DNA of 48,709 nucleotides from positions 1 through 48,709 of the forward strand of contig JAJZCB010000016.1 of the NCBI GenBank assembly GCA_021846285.1. Direction: 5' to 3'. This DNA comes from Bacillota bacterium (GTDB taxonomy: Bacteria > Bacillota > Bacilli > Alicyclobacillales > SLC66). Under the pieces are notes generated by a model, which searched no databases, had not been told where the DNA came from, and was given only the letters and a program-made list of their open reading frames with translations. Positions 1-8,091 of the stretch are shown in pieces (position 1 is the first letter of the stretch; each line of letters begins with the position of its first letter). Made by a program: the position numbers and the translations under genes.

Positions 1-119
1 CCATGGGAATGATGATGTTGCCGCCGGTGCTGATCTCCCTACCGTTTAAATTGCTGCTGTTTGTCATGGTTGACGGATGGTATCTGGTCGTCAAGTCACT
101 GTTGGCCGGCTTTCACTAA
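1..119 (+). CDS. fliP: Flagellar export gate protein FliP, C-terminal end only
   Basis: The window opens inside this gene; the reading frame runs from base 3 to the TAA at 117-119 and gives 38 residues. FliP is a membrane subunit of the flagellar type III export gate, where it assembles with FliQ and FliR. The visible tail has the family's C-terminal pattern: a Met-rich [14 protein letters not shown] stretch followed by a final hydrophobic helix containing [11 protein letters not shown]. fliQ begins 48 bases downstream and fliR follows, the usual Bacilli order. The N-terminal part lies outside the window, so completeness cannot be judged. Confidence 0.9.
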   Translation, partial: MGMMMLPPVLISLPFKLLLFVMVDGWYLVVKSLLAGFH

Positions 120-167
120 CGGGGGCCCTCCTCGCCTGGAACACGCAGCTAACGAAGGAGAATGGAT

Positions 168-437
168 ATGAACGGCAACTTTGTGATTGGACTTGGGCAA
201 AGTGTCATGCTTCTGGTGCTTGAACTGGCGGGACCTCTGTTGTTGGCGGGCTTGCTTGTTGGTCTGATCATAAGTGTTTTTCAGGCTACAACACAGATCC
301 AGGAACAAACACTGTCGTTTATCCCGAAAATTGTTGTTGTTGGAATCATCCTTGCATTGACAGGCCCCTGGATGCTTCAACAGATCATGGCATTTACGGT
401 CAACATTCTGGGCAACTTGCAGAATTTCATCCGTTAG
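168..437 (+). CDS. fliQ: Flagellar export gate protein FliQ
   Basis: An 89-residue protein with two hydrophobic helices, the standard FliQ size. FliQ packs around the FliP/FliR core of the flagellar type III export gate in the cytoplasmic membrane. The inter-helix segment ATTQIQEQTLSFIPK is the family signature. I chose the ATG at 168 rather than the in-frame ATG at 162, because AAGGAG at 155-160 is 7 bases from 168 but only 1 base from 162, and because 89 residues matches the B. subtilis protein. It ends 3 bases before fliR, so the two are co-translated. Confidence 0.93.
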   Translation: MNGNFVIGLGQSVMLLVLELAGPLLLAGLLVGLIISVFQATTQIQEQTLSFIPKIVVVGIILALTGPWMLQQIMAFTVNILGNLQNFIR

Positions 438-440
438 GCC

Positions 441-1229
441 ATGACAATCACGCCTGCCCTGTTAGTATTTTTGCTTGTGTTTGTGCGCTGTCTTGGTGTC
501 ATCTCTACGGCGCCTCTCTTTGGAAACTCGCAGGTGCCAGCTCTGTTTAAGATTGGGTTGGGGTTCTACCTGGCGCTTGTCGTTTATTCGGCCTCACCGT
601 TGGCGGAACTGACCGGGCGTCATGTCACTGTCTCGCTTGGATGGTTTGTCACCCACTTGGTGATCGAATCGCTGACGGGAATAGCCATTGGTCTCATCGC
701 CGGTTTCGTTTTTGCGGCCGTTCAGTTTGCAGGGGGGATGCTGGACTTGCAAATCGGCTACTCCGTAGCATCGATCGTGAATCCGGGGTTCGGGGCCCCG
801 GTAGGGTTGATCTCTAACTTTTGGTATACCTTATTCGCTCTGTTCTTTTTAAATTTGGGTGGTCAATACAGCATTTTACTTGCCGTGCTCCAAAGCTATC
901 ACTATGTGCCTATCGGCGCGGCTGTTTTTGGCGGTTCTGTGGCTGACGTGTTTTTAAGAGCGCTGGTGACAGTGTTTGTCCTTGGTGTTCAATTGGCGGC
1001 GCCGATAACCATGGCCGTATTTCTGACCAACGTTGCGCTTGCCATCGCTTCTCGCGCTGTGCCGCAGATGAATGTGTTTGTAGTCGGGCTGCCCGTGACT
1101 CTCCTGGTAGGCATCGTGTTGCTCGGCTTCCTGATGCCGGAATTGGTCTCAGTCATGCGCGATCTTGTCAACACCATGAACCAGCAACTGGGCAATCTGC
1201 TCGCAGCAATGGGAGGCGCTCCGCTGTGA
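441..1229 (+). CDS. fliR: Flagellar export gate protein FliR
   Basis: A 262-residue polytopic membrane protein with about six hydrophobic segments, the normal size for FliR. It completes the FliP/Q/R export gate of the flagellar basal body. Family-like sequence includes the N-terminal VRCLGVISTAPLFG, the central MLDLQIGYSVASIVNPGFG and the AVPQMNVFVVGLPVT stretch near the C-terminus. No strong Shine-Dalgarno sequence precedes the ATG, which lies 3 bases after the fliQ stop, so translational coupling is likely. Its TGA at 1227-1229 overlaps the start of flhB. Confidence 0.95.
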   Translation: MTITPALLVFLLVFVRCLGVISTAPLFGNSQVPALFKIGLGFYLALVVYSASPLAELTGRHVTVSLGWFVTHLVIESLTGIAIGLIAGFVFAAVQFAGGMLDLQIGYSVASIVNPGFGAPVGLISNFWYTLFALFFLNLGGQYSILLAVLQSYHYVPIGAAVFGGSVADVFLRALVTVFVLGVQLAAPITMAVFLTNVALAIASRAVPQMNVFVVGLPVTLLVGIVLLGFLMPELVSVMRDLVNTMNQQLGNLLAAMGGAPL

Positions 1230-2302
1230 TGAAAGTCAACTTGCAACTGTTTGCGGAGAAAACAGAACGGGCGACTCCGAGACACCGGACGGAAGCCCGC
1301 AAGGATGGTCGGATAGCCCGCAGTTCGGATGTGACAACCGCAGCGAGCCTGTTAGCGGCGGTCGTGGCCCTGCACTTTTTTGGGGGTCGTCTTTATAGCG
1401 CTCTGTGGCAGTCAACGGCGCTATTGCTGTCGCAAGGAACTACAGGCTCAGAGTCACTGTCGCTGCAACTGCCGCTGCTTATGAGCATTGGCGGTATGAT
1501 TCTGTCCAGTGTCATACCTATCCTTGCAGTATCTTTGCTGATTGGACTGGGTGTGGCATTCGCCCAAGTGGGGCCCCTGTTCACTGTGAAAACCCTGCTT
1601 CCTGATTTCGGGCGAATCAACGTCCTTTCAGGAGTTGGCCGTCTGTTCAGTGCGAGGTCAATGGTTGAATTAGTGAAATCGGCCGTAAAGCTGTTGCTGA
1701 TTGGCGCCGCGTCCTACATGGCTGTTGCGGGAGCGGCCGCACAAATGGTCATGCTTGACAGGGCTGATCCCATTTTGATATTTGCCCTGATCGCTCAGGC
1801 GGCGGGAACGATTTTGCTGTATGTGGCGCTGCTGTATATCGCGCTGGCGATTGCAGATTTCTTTTTTCAGAGATTCGAATTTGAACGTAGTCTTCGTATG
1901 TCAAAGAATGACGTGCGCGATGAGTCCAAACGCTTTGAGGGGAACCCCCTGATCAAGCGCAAGATCCGGGAACGCGGGAGAGCGATCGCACGGAGGCGAA
2001 TGATGCAGCTCGTGCCTCAGGCCGATGTGGTGATTACAAACCCTACTCATTACGCAGTCGCGCTGAAATATGACGCGAAGACCATGCACTCGCCTCAGGT
2101 TGTGGCCAAAGGCGTCGATGACACCGCTCGCAGAATTCGCGAGGTCGCGGTCGCCCACGATGTGCCGATCGTGGAAAATAAACCTCTGGCGCGCTCCCTG
2201 TATCAATTGGTCCAACTGGACGACTATGTGCCGGCCCAACTGTTCGGAGCGGTCGCCGAGGTGCTGGCGTACGTGTATCGACTGCGCAATCGGGCCTTGT
2301 AA
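1226..2302 (+). CDS. flhB: Flagellar export switch protein FlhB
   Basis: A 358-residue protein with four N-terminal transmembrane segments and a soluble C-terminal domain. FlhB controls the substrate-specificity switch of the flagellar export apparatus by cleaving itself within an Asn-Pro-Thr-His motif. That motif is intact near residue 271 (ITNPTHYAVALKYD), so the switch should work. The N-terminus (KTERATPRHRTEARKDGRIARS) is typical; it is given here in part only as evidence of family. The start is either GTG 1226 or ATG 1229; GGGAGG at 1211-1216 can serve both. The start overlaps the fliR stop. FlhB is a separate protein here, not fused to FliR. Confidence 0.95.
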   Translation: MMKVNLQLFAEKTERATPRHRTEARKDGRIARSSDVTTAASLLAAVVALHFFGGRLYSALWQSTALLLSQGTTGSESLSLQLPLLMSIGGMILSSVIPILAVSLLIGLGVAFAQVGPLFTVKTLLPDFGRINVLSGVGRLFSARSMVELVKSAVKLLLIGAASYMAVAGAAAQMVMLDRADPILIFALIAQAAGTILLYVALLYIALAIADFFFQRFEFERSLRMSKNDVRDESKRFEGNPLIKRKIRERGRAIARRRMMQLVPQADVVITNPTHYAVALKYDAKTMHSPQVVAKGVDDTARRIREVAVAHDVPIVENKPLARSLYQLVQLDDYVPAQLFGAVAEVLAYVYRLRNRAL

Positions 2303-2347
2303 ATACCAGCGGCGCACGATGTTCTTGATAGGGGGTAATACAGCGTT

Positions 2348-4381
2348 ATGAGAAGCTTGAGTCTCCTGCCGGTTGTTGGGGTGATTTCCATCATCGCCAT
2401 GCTGGTCATTCCCATATCGCCTGTCCTGCTCAGTCTACTTCTTATCATCAATTTGGCGACGTCGCTGACGGTGCTGCTGGTTGCCATGACGACAAAAGAA
2501 CCGCTGCAATTCTCTGTGTTTCCATCTCTTTTGCTCATCACGACGCTGTTTCGCCTCGCCCTCAATATCTCTTCCACACGATTGATTCTGACGCAGGGAT
2601 ACGCAGGGCAAGTGATCGAAACATTTGGCAGTTTCGTGATCGGAAGCAATGCGGTGGTCGGGATGATCGTATTTATCATACTGGTCATCATCCAGTTTAT
2701 TGTGATCACGAAAGGCGCCGAACGGGTGGCCGAAGTAGCGGCGCGCTTCACGCTGGACGCGATGCCGGGGAAACAGATCAGCATCGATGCGGATCTCAAC
2801 TCGGGACTGATCACGGAAGCGGAGGCGAGGGCGAGACGGCGCGCCATTGAACAGGAAGCCGATTTTTATGGGGCCATGGACGGAGCCAGCAAGTTCGTGA
2901 AAGGCGACGCGATTGCAGCCATGATCATCGTCGCGGTGAACATCGTCGGCGGGTTCGTGATCGGCATGGTGCAGCAGGGCATGGGATTTCAGACGGCGCT
3001 GTCCACGTATACCCTGCTGTCGGTAGGCGATGGGCTGGTGAGCCAGATTCCCGCGCTGCTGCTGTCGACTGCCACGGGTCTGATCGTGACGCGTTCTGGA
3101 GGGAGCCAGGATTTCGGGTCTGACATGCTGGATCAGTTGCTATCCTACCCGGCGACTCTGTACATAGTGGCAGGTGTACTGACGGTGCTCGGATTGTTCT
3201 CGCCCATCGGCATACTCATCACGGGTCCCGTAGCGTTGTTGCTCGCCTACTCCGCATACAGAATGTCAAAACGGCGTTCCAGCATGGAAGCAAGGGATCG
3301 TCAACAGGCTGAACAGGAACAGGCGAAAACCACAAAGAGTCCAGAGAGCATGTACAGACTCATTCAGATCGAACCCATTGAGTTTGAGTTTGGCTATGCG
3401 ATTGTACCGCTCGCCGATGCGAGCCAGGGCGGCGATCTGCTGGAGCGTGTGGCTTTGATTCGACGGCAGGTTGCGCTGGATCTGGGGATCGTCGTTCCGA
3501 TGATTCGTTTTCGCGACAATATCCAACTGCGCCCGAACGAATATGTCATCCGCATCCGCGGCACCGAAGCGGCGCGTTATGAGCTTTTGCCGGGTCACTA
3601 TCTGGCCATGGCTGGAGCCGTTGCCGACCCGAACGTCGTTGGCGTCTCCACCAAGGAACCTGCTTTTGGACTTCCCGCAGAGTGGATTGGTGAATCCGTT
3701 CGTGAACGCGCACTGATGTCGGGATACACAGTGGTGGATCCACCTTCGTTAATCGCCACACATCTTACAGAACTGATTAAACGATTCGCCGGCAACCTGC
3801 TTGGTCGTCAGGAGGTCAGAGCGCTTCTCGACGCTGTCAAAGAGAGACAGCCCGTGTTGGTGGAAGAACTTGTTCCACAGTTGCTGACGGTTGGAGAAGT
3901 CCAGAAAGTGCTCGGGAACCTGCTGGATGAGCGAGTGTCTATCAGGGATTTGCCTTCGATTCTGGAAGCTCTGTCCGATCAGGTTCGCTTTACCAAGGAT
4001 GTGGATCTGCTGACCGAGTACGTCCGGCAGCGGCTCAGCAGACAGATCACGGCGCAGATCCGGGCTGGCACGGTGCCCATTACAGCCATTACGCTGAGCC
4101 AGGCAACGGAACGGCGAATTGAAGAACACCTGTCGCAAACTGATCAGGGAACATATCTGGCGCTGGATCCGCGCGTGGCGCAGCAGTTGCTAAAGAGCAT
4201 TGCTGATCACATGGGGAGATTGGCGGCGCTGGGCAAGTCTGCGGTGCTTCTTGTGTCGCCCAACATTCGTGCGCATGTACGCAAATTGTTGCAGCGCTCG
4301 CTGCCGGATGTGTTCGTGCTCTCTTATGCGGAACTTGACCCGGATGCGCCGATTGAGAGTGGAGGGGTGGTGAATGTCTAA
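2348..4381 (+). CDS. flhA: Flagellar export protein FlhA
   Basis: A 677-residue protein with an N-terminal membrane domain of about eight helices (residues 1-310) and a large cytoplasmic domain that docks chaperone-substrate complexes at the flagellar export gate. The FHIPEP-family signature is present at about residues 125-145 (ARFTLDAMPGKQISIDADL). Length is normal for the family. The ATG lies 11 bases after a GGGGGT at 2331-2336. The stop TAA (4379-4381) shares its last base with the ATG of flhF, so the two genes are translationally coupled. Confidence 0.96.
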   Translation: MRSLSLLPVVGVISIIAMLVIPISPVLLSLLLIINLATSLTVLLVAMTTKEPLQFSVFPSLLLITTLFRLALNISSTRLILTQGYAGQVIETFGSFVIGSNAVVGMIVFIILVIIQFIVITKGAERVAEVAARFTLDAMPGKQISIDADLNSGLITEAEARARRRAIEQEADFYGAMDGASKFVKGDAIAAMIIVAVNIVGGFVIGMVQQGMGFQTALSTYTLLSVGDGLVSQIPALLLSTATGLIVTRSGGSQDFGSDMLDQLLSYPATLYIVAGVLTVLGLFSPIGILITGPVALLLAYSAYRMSKRRSSMEARDRQQAEQEQAKTTKSPESMYRLIQIEPIEFEFGYAIVPLADASQGGDLLERVALIRRQVALDLGIVVPMIRFRDNIQLRPNEYVIRIRGTEAARYELLPGHYLAMAGAVADPNVVGVSTKEPAFGLPAEWIGESVRERALMSGYTVVDPPSLIATHLTELIKRFAGNLLGRQEVRALLDAVKERQPVLVEELVPQLLTVGEVQKVLGNLLDERVSIRDLPSILEALSDQVRFTKDVDLLTEYVRQRLSRQITAQIRAGTVPITAITLSQATERRIEEHLSQTDQGTYLALDPRVAQQLLKSIADHMGRLAALGKSAVLLVSPNIRAHVRKLLQRSLPDVFVLSYAELDPDAPIESGGVVNV

Positions 4382-5670
4382 TGTTCATTAAGCGTTACGT
4401 CGCCAAGTCCCTGCCTCAGGTACTAAGCGTGATCAAAGCGGAGTTGGGATCTGAGGCGGTCATTCTGTCCAAGCGTAAAATCCGTGCAGGCGGCTGGTCG
4501 GGACTGTTCGGATTAAAGGTGTACGAAGTTGTGGCGGGGCGAGAGCGTGATGATCATCCTCAGCAAGCGCCTGCTGAAACTCCGAATTTGACGCCGGGGG
4601 TCAAGGCGATGGAGGTGGGGGATCGAGAATCCTCAGCGGCTCCCCCGCAACCCAAGTTGGCAGTCCGAGACTCTTCACCGTACTCTGAGTCGGCCCGCAG
4701 TGTCGAAAACGCCGCAGACGCCGTGTCCAAAGCGCGTTATACGGTCGAACGGGCTGTGGATTTAGCGCCTGGCATAAAGAATGCCGCCGATTCCGCAGTC
4801 GAACGTGAACTGCGTGATCTGCGAGGCCTGCTCACTGCGATGTTCGGTCCGGGCGGCGGTCTGCCTGGATTGGACCGAACAGCGCTCGGGCGCGTGGTCG
4901 AGCGGCTCATGCACGCGCAGTTGCCCGCGCCGCTTCTGCAGCGATTCATCATGACTGAGGCGGCGCATGCAGACATACGCGATGCGAGGGCGGTGGACGC
5001 TGCCCTGACCCAGTTTGCGCGGACCCTGCTGAAGGAAACGGAACCTGTCAGAACGATTGGCGACAGCGATCGAGTCGTGGCGTTCTTCGGACCTACCGGG
5101 GTGGGCAAGACAACGACGATCGCCAAATTGGCGGCGCGGGCCAAACTGCATGATGGACGATCGGTTGGGTTACTGACAGTGGACACGTTTCGCGTGGCGG
5201 CCGTGGAACAACTCAAGACGTATGCTGACATTCTCAATATACCGTTTGCCGTGGCACGTTCGGCTGCAGAAGTGAGGGAACGCCTGCAAAGCATGTCAAC
5301 GCTCGATATCGTATTTGTTGACACAACGGGCAGAGCGTTTCTTGATTCGGCGCAAGCTGAGGAAGTGGAGGCGTTGTTGCGAGGCGTAGCCATTGATCTC
5401 AAATACCTGGTGCTCAGTCTGTCGTCACGTTGGCTGGAAGCCCAGGAAGTCGCCGAAGCGCTCGCTCGGGTTGGCTATGATGCGCTGCTGTTTACGAAAC
5501 TCGACGAGACTGTCCTGCCAGCGCTTTGTTTGGCTGCAGCTCACACCTTGGGCAAACCGCTGTCGTATCTGACAACCGGCCAGCGTGTACCTGACGACAT
5601 CATGGTCGCCGATTTCGATTTTCTCTCCTCATGCTTCGCGGGAGGTGAATGGCATGCCCGATCAGGCTGA
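4381..5670 (+). CDS. flhF: Flagellar placement SRP-type GTPase FlhF
   Basis: A 429-residue SRP-family GTPase. FlhF helps set the site and number of flagella and forms GTP-dependent dimers at the membrane. The order is a basic N-terminal segment, a variable acidic/Pro-rich linker (about residues 60-140), and the NG domain. Visible motifs are the P-loop GPTGVGKTTTIAKLAARAK near residue 237, DTFRVAAVEQLKTYA, DTTGR and TKLDE. The last 17 bases overlap the start of flhG, whose product stimulates FlhF GTPase activity in B. subtilis. Start is ATG 4381, inside the flhA stop. Confidence 0.94.
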   Translation: MFIKRYVAKSLPQVLSVIKAELGSEAVILSKRKIRAGGWSGLFGLKVYEVVAGRERDDHPQQAPAETPNLTPGVKAMEVGDRESSAAPPQPKLAVRDSSPYSESARSVENAADAVSKARYTVERAVDLAPGIKNAADSAVERELRDLRGLLTAMFGPGGGLPGLDRTALGRVVERLMHAQLPAPLLQRFIMTEAAHADIRDARAVDAALTQFARTLLKETEPVRTIGDSDRVVAFFGPTGVGKTTTIAKLAARAKLHDGRSVGLLTVDTFRVAAVEQLKTYADILNIPFAVARSAAEVRERLQSMSTLDIVFVDTTGRAFLDSAQAEEVEALLRGVAIDLKYLVLSLSSRWLEAQEVAEALARVGYDALLFTKLDETVLPALCLAAAHTLGKPLSYLTTGQRVPDDIMVADFDFLSSCFAGGEWHARSG

Positions 5671-6523
5671 ACCTTTGCGGCAGTTGGTCAGAGCATCCGT
5701 TGACGACCAGATTGTGGGGAACACAAGGCTGATCGCCGTCGCCAGCGGTAAAGGAGGCGTTGGCAAGTCCAATATTGTGCTGAATCTCGCCTTGACGTTG
5801 GCTGACCGCGGAAGTCGAGTTGCGATTATTGATGGGGATCTGGGGTTTTCCAATTTGGATATCCTGTTGGGATTGCGTCCACAGTACAGTTTACAGGACG
5901 TTTTGGACAACAGGATAGGATTGGCGGATGCTCTGACCGAGGGCCCGCGGGGCATATGGTTTGTGTCTGGCGGCGGCGGCGAGACGCTTATGGAGGACCA
6001 GTCCAATTGGCAGTTGCGGCGACTGGTCGAACAACTGGCAGAGATCTCCGGTCGGTTCGACCGCGTCTACATTGATTTCGGAGCGGGCTTTGGAAGACAT
6101 ACGGCTGAACTCATGGGCCTCTGTGATGAACTGTTGCTGGTGACGACGCCAGAACCTACCGCGCTGGCTGATGCTTACGCGCTGTTAAAATTGGTGCTGC
6201 AGGCTGGGGGTGCGCCCAGGACGCGTCTGTTGGTCAACAGAGCCGCCACCGTATCCGCCGGAATGGATGCCAGCCGCAAGTTGCAGCTCATTGTCCGACA
6301 GTTTCTGCGGCTGGACATGGATTTGCTTGGATACTTGCTGGAGGACGCTGCTGTGCAGCGGGCCGTGGCAAGACAGCAGCCGTTTGTGCTGTCTGAACCG
6401 CAGTCACTCGCAACTCGCTGCCTGGCGCAGATCGCCAAGAATGCGTTGTGCGATCAACCCATGGAGCCTAGTGAACGCCAGGGCATCAAGGCTCTGCTGC
6501 GCCGCTTTATCTCCTGGCGCTAA
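5654..6523 (+). CDS. flhG: Flagellar number ATPase FlhG (YlxH, MinD-like)
   Basis: A 289-residue MinD/ParA-type ATPase. It has the deviant Walker A motif ASGKGGVGKSNIVLN at about residues 33-47, and IIDGDLGFSNLDILLG as the switch I/Walker B-side motif. An earlier in-frame start exists at 5585, but ATG 5654 is preferred for two reasons: GGAGGTG at 5641-5647 lies 6 bases upstream, and it puts DQAEPLR three residues from the N-terminus. FlhG proteins carry a DQAxxLR activator helix at that place, which stimulates FlhF. The gene overlaps flhF by 17 bases. In B. subtilis cheB follows; here a CheW-like gene follows. Confidence 0.92.
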   Translation: MPDQAEPLRQLVRASVDDQIVGNTRLIAVASGKGGVGKSNIVLNLALTLADRGSRVAIIDGDLGFSNLDILLGLRPQYSLQDVLDNRIGLADALTEGPRGIWFVSGGGGETLMEDQSNWQLRRLVEQLAEISGRFDRVYIDFGAGFGRHTAELMGLCDELLLVTTPEPTALADAYALLKLVLQAGGAPRTRLLVNRAATVSAGMDASRKLQLIVRQFLRLDMDLLGYLLEDAAVQRAVARQQPFVLSEPQSLATRCLAQIAKNALCDQPMEPSERQGIKALLRRFISWR

Positions 6524-6545
6524 CGCTTCATAGAAGGAGGGAACT

Positions 6546-7001
6546 CTGATCAAAGCGCTCCTGTTTCGAATCGGATCTGAGGAGTACGCTGTCGACGCGG
6601 CGCAGGTGCAATCAGTGCTGCGGTTGCCCCCGGCCTGGGCGTCTGTCTCCACATCGGCTGGAGCAGACGGCGTCGCAGAAGTGAATGGAACGGCGATACA
6701 TGTGTTTGTTCCGTGGGAGTTGCTGGACGACCAGCCAGCGACGGTGACGTCTCAAACCCGCCTCATCGTAATGAGCGGCACAACGGGGCCAAAGGGGTTT
6801 GTCGCGAACGGAGTGGACAGTGTGGCGACGATCGATGATTCCGACGTCCAACCTCTGCCAACGGTCATTGCGGGGGAAACATCGCAGTGGTTGCAAGGGG
6901 TGATTACGCTCGAGGACAGAGTGCTGTTCATCCTTGATTTGTGTCAATATGTCGCCTGGAGGGAGTTACAGGTTGACCATGGCGGGGAGGTGATGCCGTG
7001 A
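6546..7001 (+). CDS. CheW-like chemotaxis coupling protein (apparent CTG start)
   Basis: A 151-residue protein with a CheW-type N-terminus, KALLFRIGSEEYAVDAAQVQ. A CheW domain couples receptors to the CheA kinase. The only conventional start in frame is GTG 6606, which would remove the first 20 residues and break the domain. Reading upstream, the frame stays open to a TAG at 6531, and GAAGGAGGG at 6533-6541 sits 5 bases before CTG 6546 (8 before ATC 6549). I therefore place the start at CTG 6546. The C-terminal half is weakly conserved. It lies between flhG and cheC and overlaps cheC by 4 bases. No cheA is present nearby. The family call is good; calling it the main CheW is less certain. Confidence 0.75.
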   Translation: MIKALLFRIGSEEYAVDAAQVQSVLRLPPAWASVSTSAGADGVAEVNGTAIHVFVPWELLDDQPATVTSQTRLIVMSGTTGPKGFVANGVDSVATIDDSDVQPLPTVIAGETSQWLQGVITLEDRVLFILDLCQYVAWRELQVDHGGEVMP

Positions 7002-7618
7002 CGCACCGCCTATACATGGAGGAGAGAATTGCCGACGCGCTTCGCGAACTTGGCAACATCGGGGCGGGCCATGCCGCTGCCGCATTTTCTGAATTCGTCG
7101 GCGAACCCGTGACCATGCGGGTGCCGTTAGTTGAATTGGTAGCGTTTGACGACGTTACGGAGGCATTGGGAGGACCTGAGGCGCCTGTCGCTGTTACGTA
7201 TGTCAGGGTTTCGGGAGACGTGGCGGGGCACCTGTTTGTGATTCAGCCGCTGGACGGCGCACGGCGGTTGTTGTCATCGCTGGCGCCCGCGACGGGAGAG
7301 GAGTGGCCGCTTAGCGCCATGGAAGAATCTGTGCTAGAGGAACTTGGGAACATCATGGCGGCCCACTATCTGTCTTCTCTTGCCGATTTCACGCGACTTA
7401 CGATGCGTCCATCCGTGCCGTCCGTCGCAGTCGACATGGCACAGGCGATCCTGGCTATGGGAATGTTGGAGGAGAATCCGTTGGGTGACTTCGCCCTGGT
7501 GATTCACACTGCCATCAATGTTCCGGAGGAGCAGGGGAGAGCGCACGTCTTTCTGTTTCCTTCACCAGGAACGGAACGCGTGTTGCTGAGGTCCTTGGGC
7601 ATCGGAGACAGCGTATGA
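6998..7618 (+). CDS. cheC: CheY-P phosphatase CheC
   Basis: A 206-residue CheC-family protein, which removes phosphate from CheY-P and binds CheD in the B. subtilis-type adaptation system. Both pseudo-symmetric active-site helices are visible: RELGNIGAGHAAAAFSEF, with Glu17 and Asn20, and near residue 115 ESVLEELGNIMAAHYLSSL, again with the Glu/Asn pair. Start is GTG 6998 inside the stop of the CheW-like gene, preceded by GGGGAGGTG. It overlaps cheD by 4 bases, so the pair should be made together. Confidence 0.93.
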   Translation: MTHRLYMEERIADALRELGNIGAGHAAAAFSEFVGEPVTMRVPLVELVAFDDVTEALGGPEAPVAVTYVRVSGDVAGHLFVIQPLDGARRLLSSLAPATGEEWPLSAMEESVLEELGNIMAAHYLSSLADFTRLTMRPSVPSVAVDMAQAILAMGMLEENPLGDFALVIHTAINVPEEQGRAHVFLFPSPGTERVLLRSLGIGDSV

Positions 7619-8091
7619 TTCATCATGTCGGAATGGCCGAACTGAAGATCGCGACGGAAGAGCACGCGTTGCGGACGTTTGGCCTTGGTTCATGCGTTGG
7701 CCTGGCTCTGTACGATGAGGCGGCGCATATCGCAGGTTTGGCGCACATCATGCTTCCGGCGTCGCCCAACGAAGCGCCTCAACATGTCGCCAAATACGTC
7801 AATACGGCGGTGCCCCGACTAGTGTCTCTGATGATGGAACAGGGTGCTGCAAAAAGGAGGATGCGCGCAAAGCTTGCGGGTGGGGCGCAAATGTTTGCGA
7901 CCTTGAGCGGGATTGATCTGATGCGGGTAGGCCCTCGCAATGTGGAAGCGACACTAGAGGCGCTGCGGAGTCTTGGTGTTCCCCTGGTTGCGTCTGATGT
8001 AGGGGGGAGCTACGGACGAACCATTACGCTGGAGTGCCTGACTGGGAAACTGTGGATCCGTTCTGTTCAGCATGGGGAGTACGGCATCTAA
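7615..8091 (+). CDS. cheD: Chemoreceptor glutamine deamidase CheD
   Basis: A 158-residue CheD. It deamidates glutamines on methyl-accepting chemotaxis proteins and partners with CheC. The catalytic set is complete: Thr21 (RTFGLGSC), Cys27 (GLGSCVGLALYD) and His44 (GLAHIMLP), which match in number the residues known for the Thermotoga CheD. Start is ATG 7615, overlapping the cheC stop. In B. subtilis sigD follows cheD; here the next gene is a FapA-like protein whose probable ATG overlaps the cheD stop (TAATG). Confidence 0.94.
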   Translation: MIHHVGMAELKIATEEHALRTFGLGSCVGLALYDEAAHIAGLAHIMLPASPNEAPQHVAKYVNTAVPRLVSLMMEQGAAKRRMRAKLAGGAQMFATLSGIDLMRVGPRNVEATLEALRSLGVPLVASDVGGSYGRTITLECLTGKLWIRSVQHGEYGI

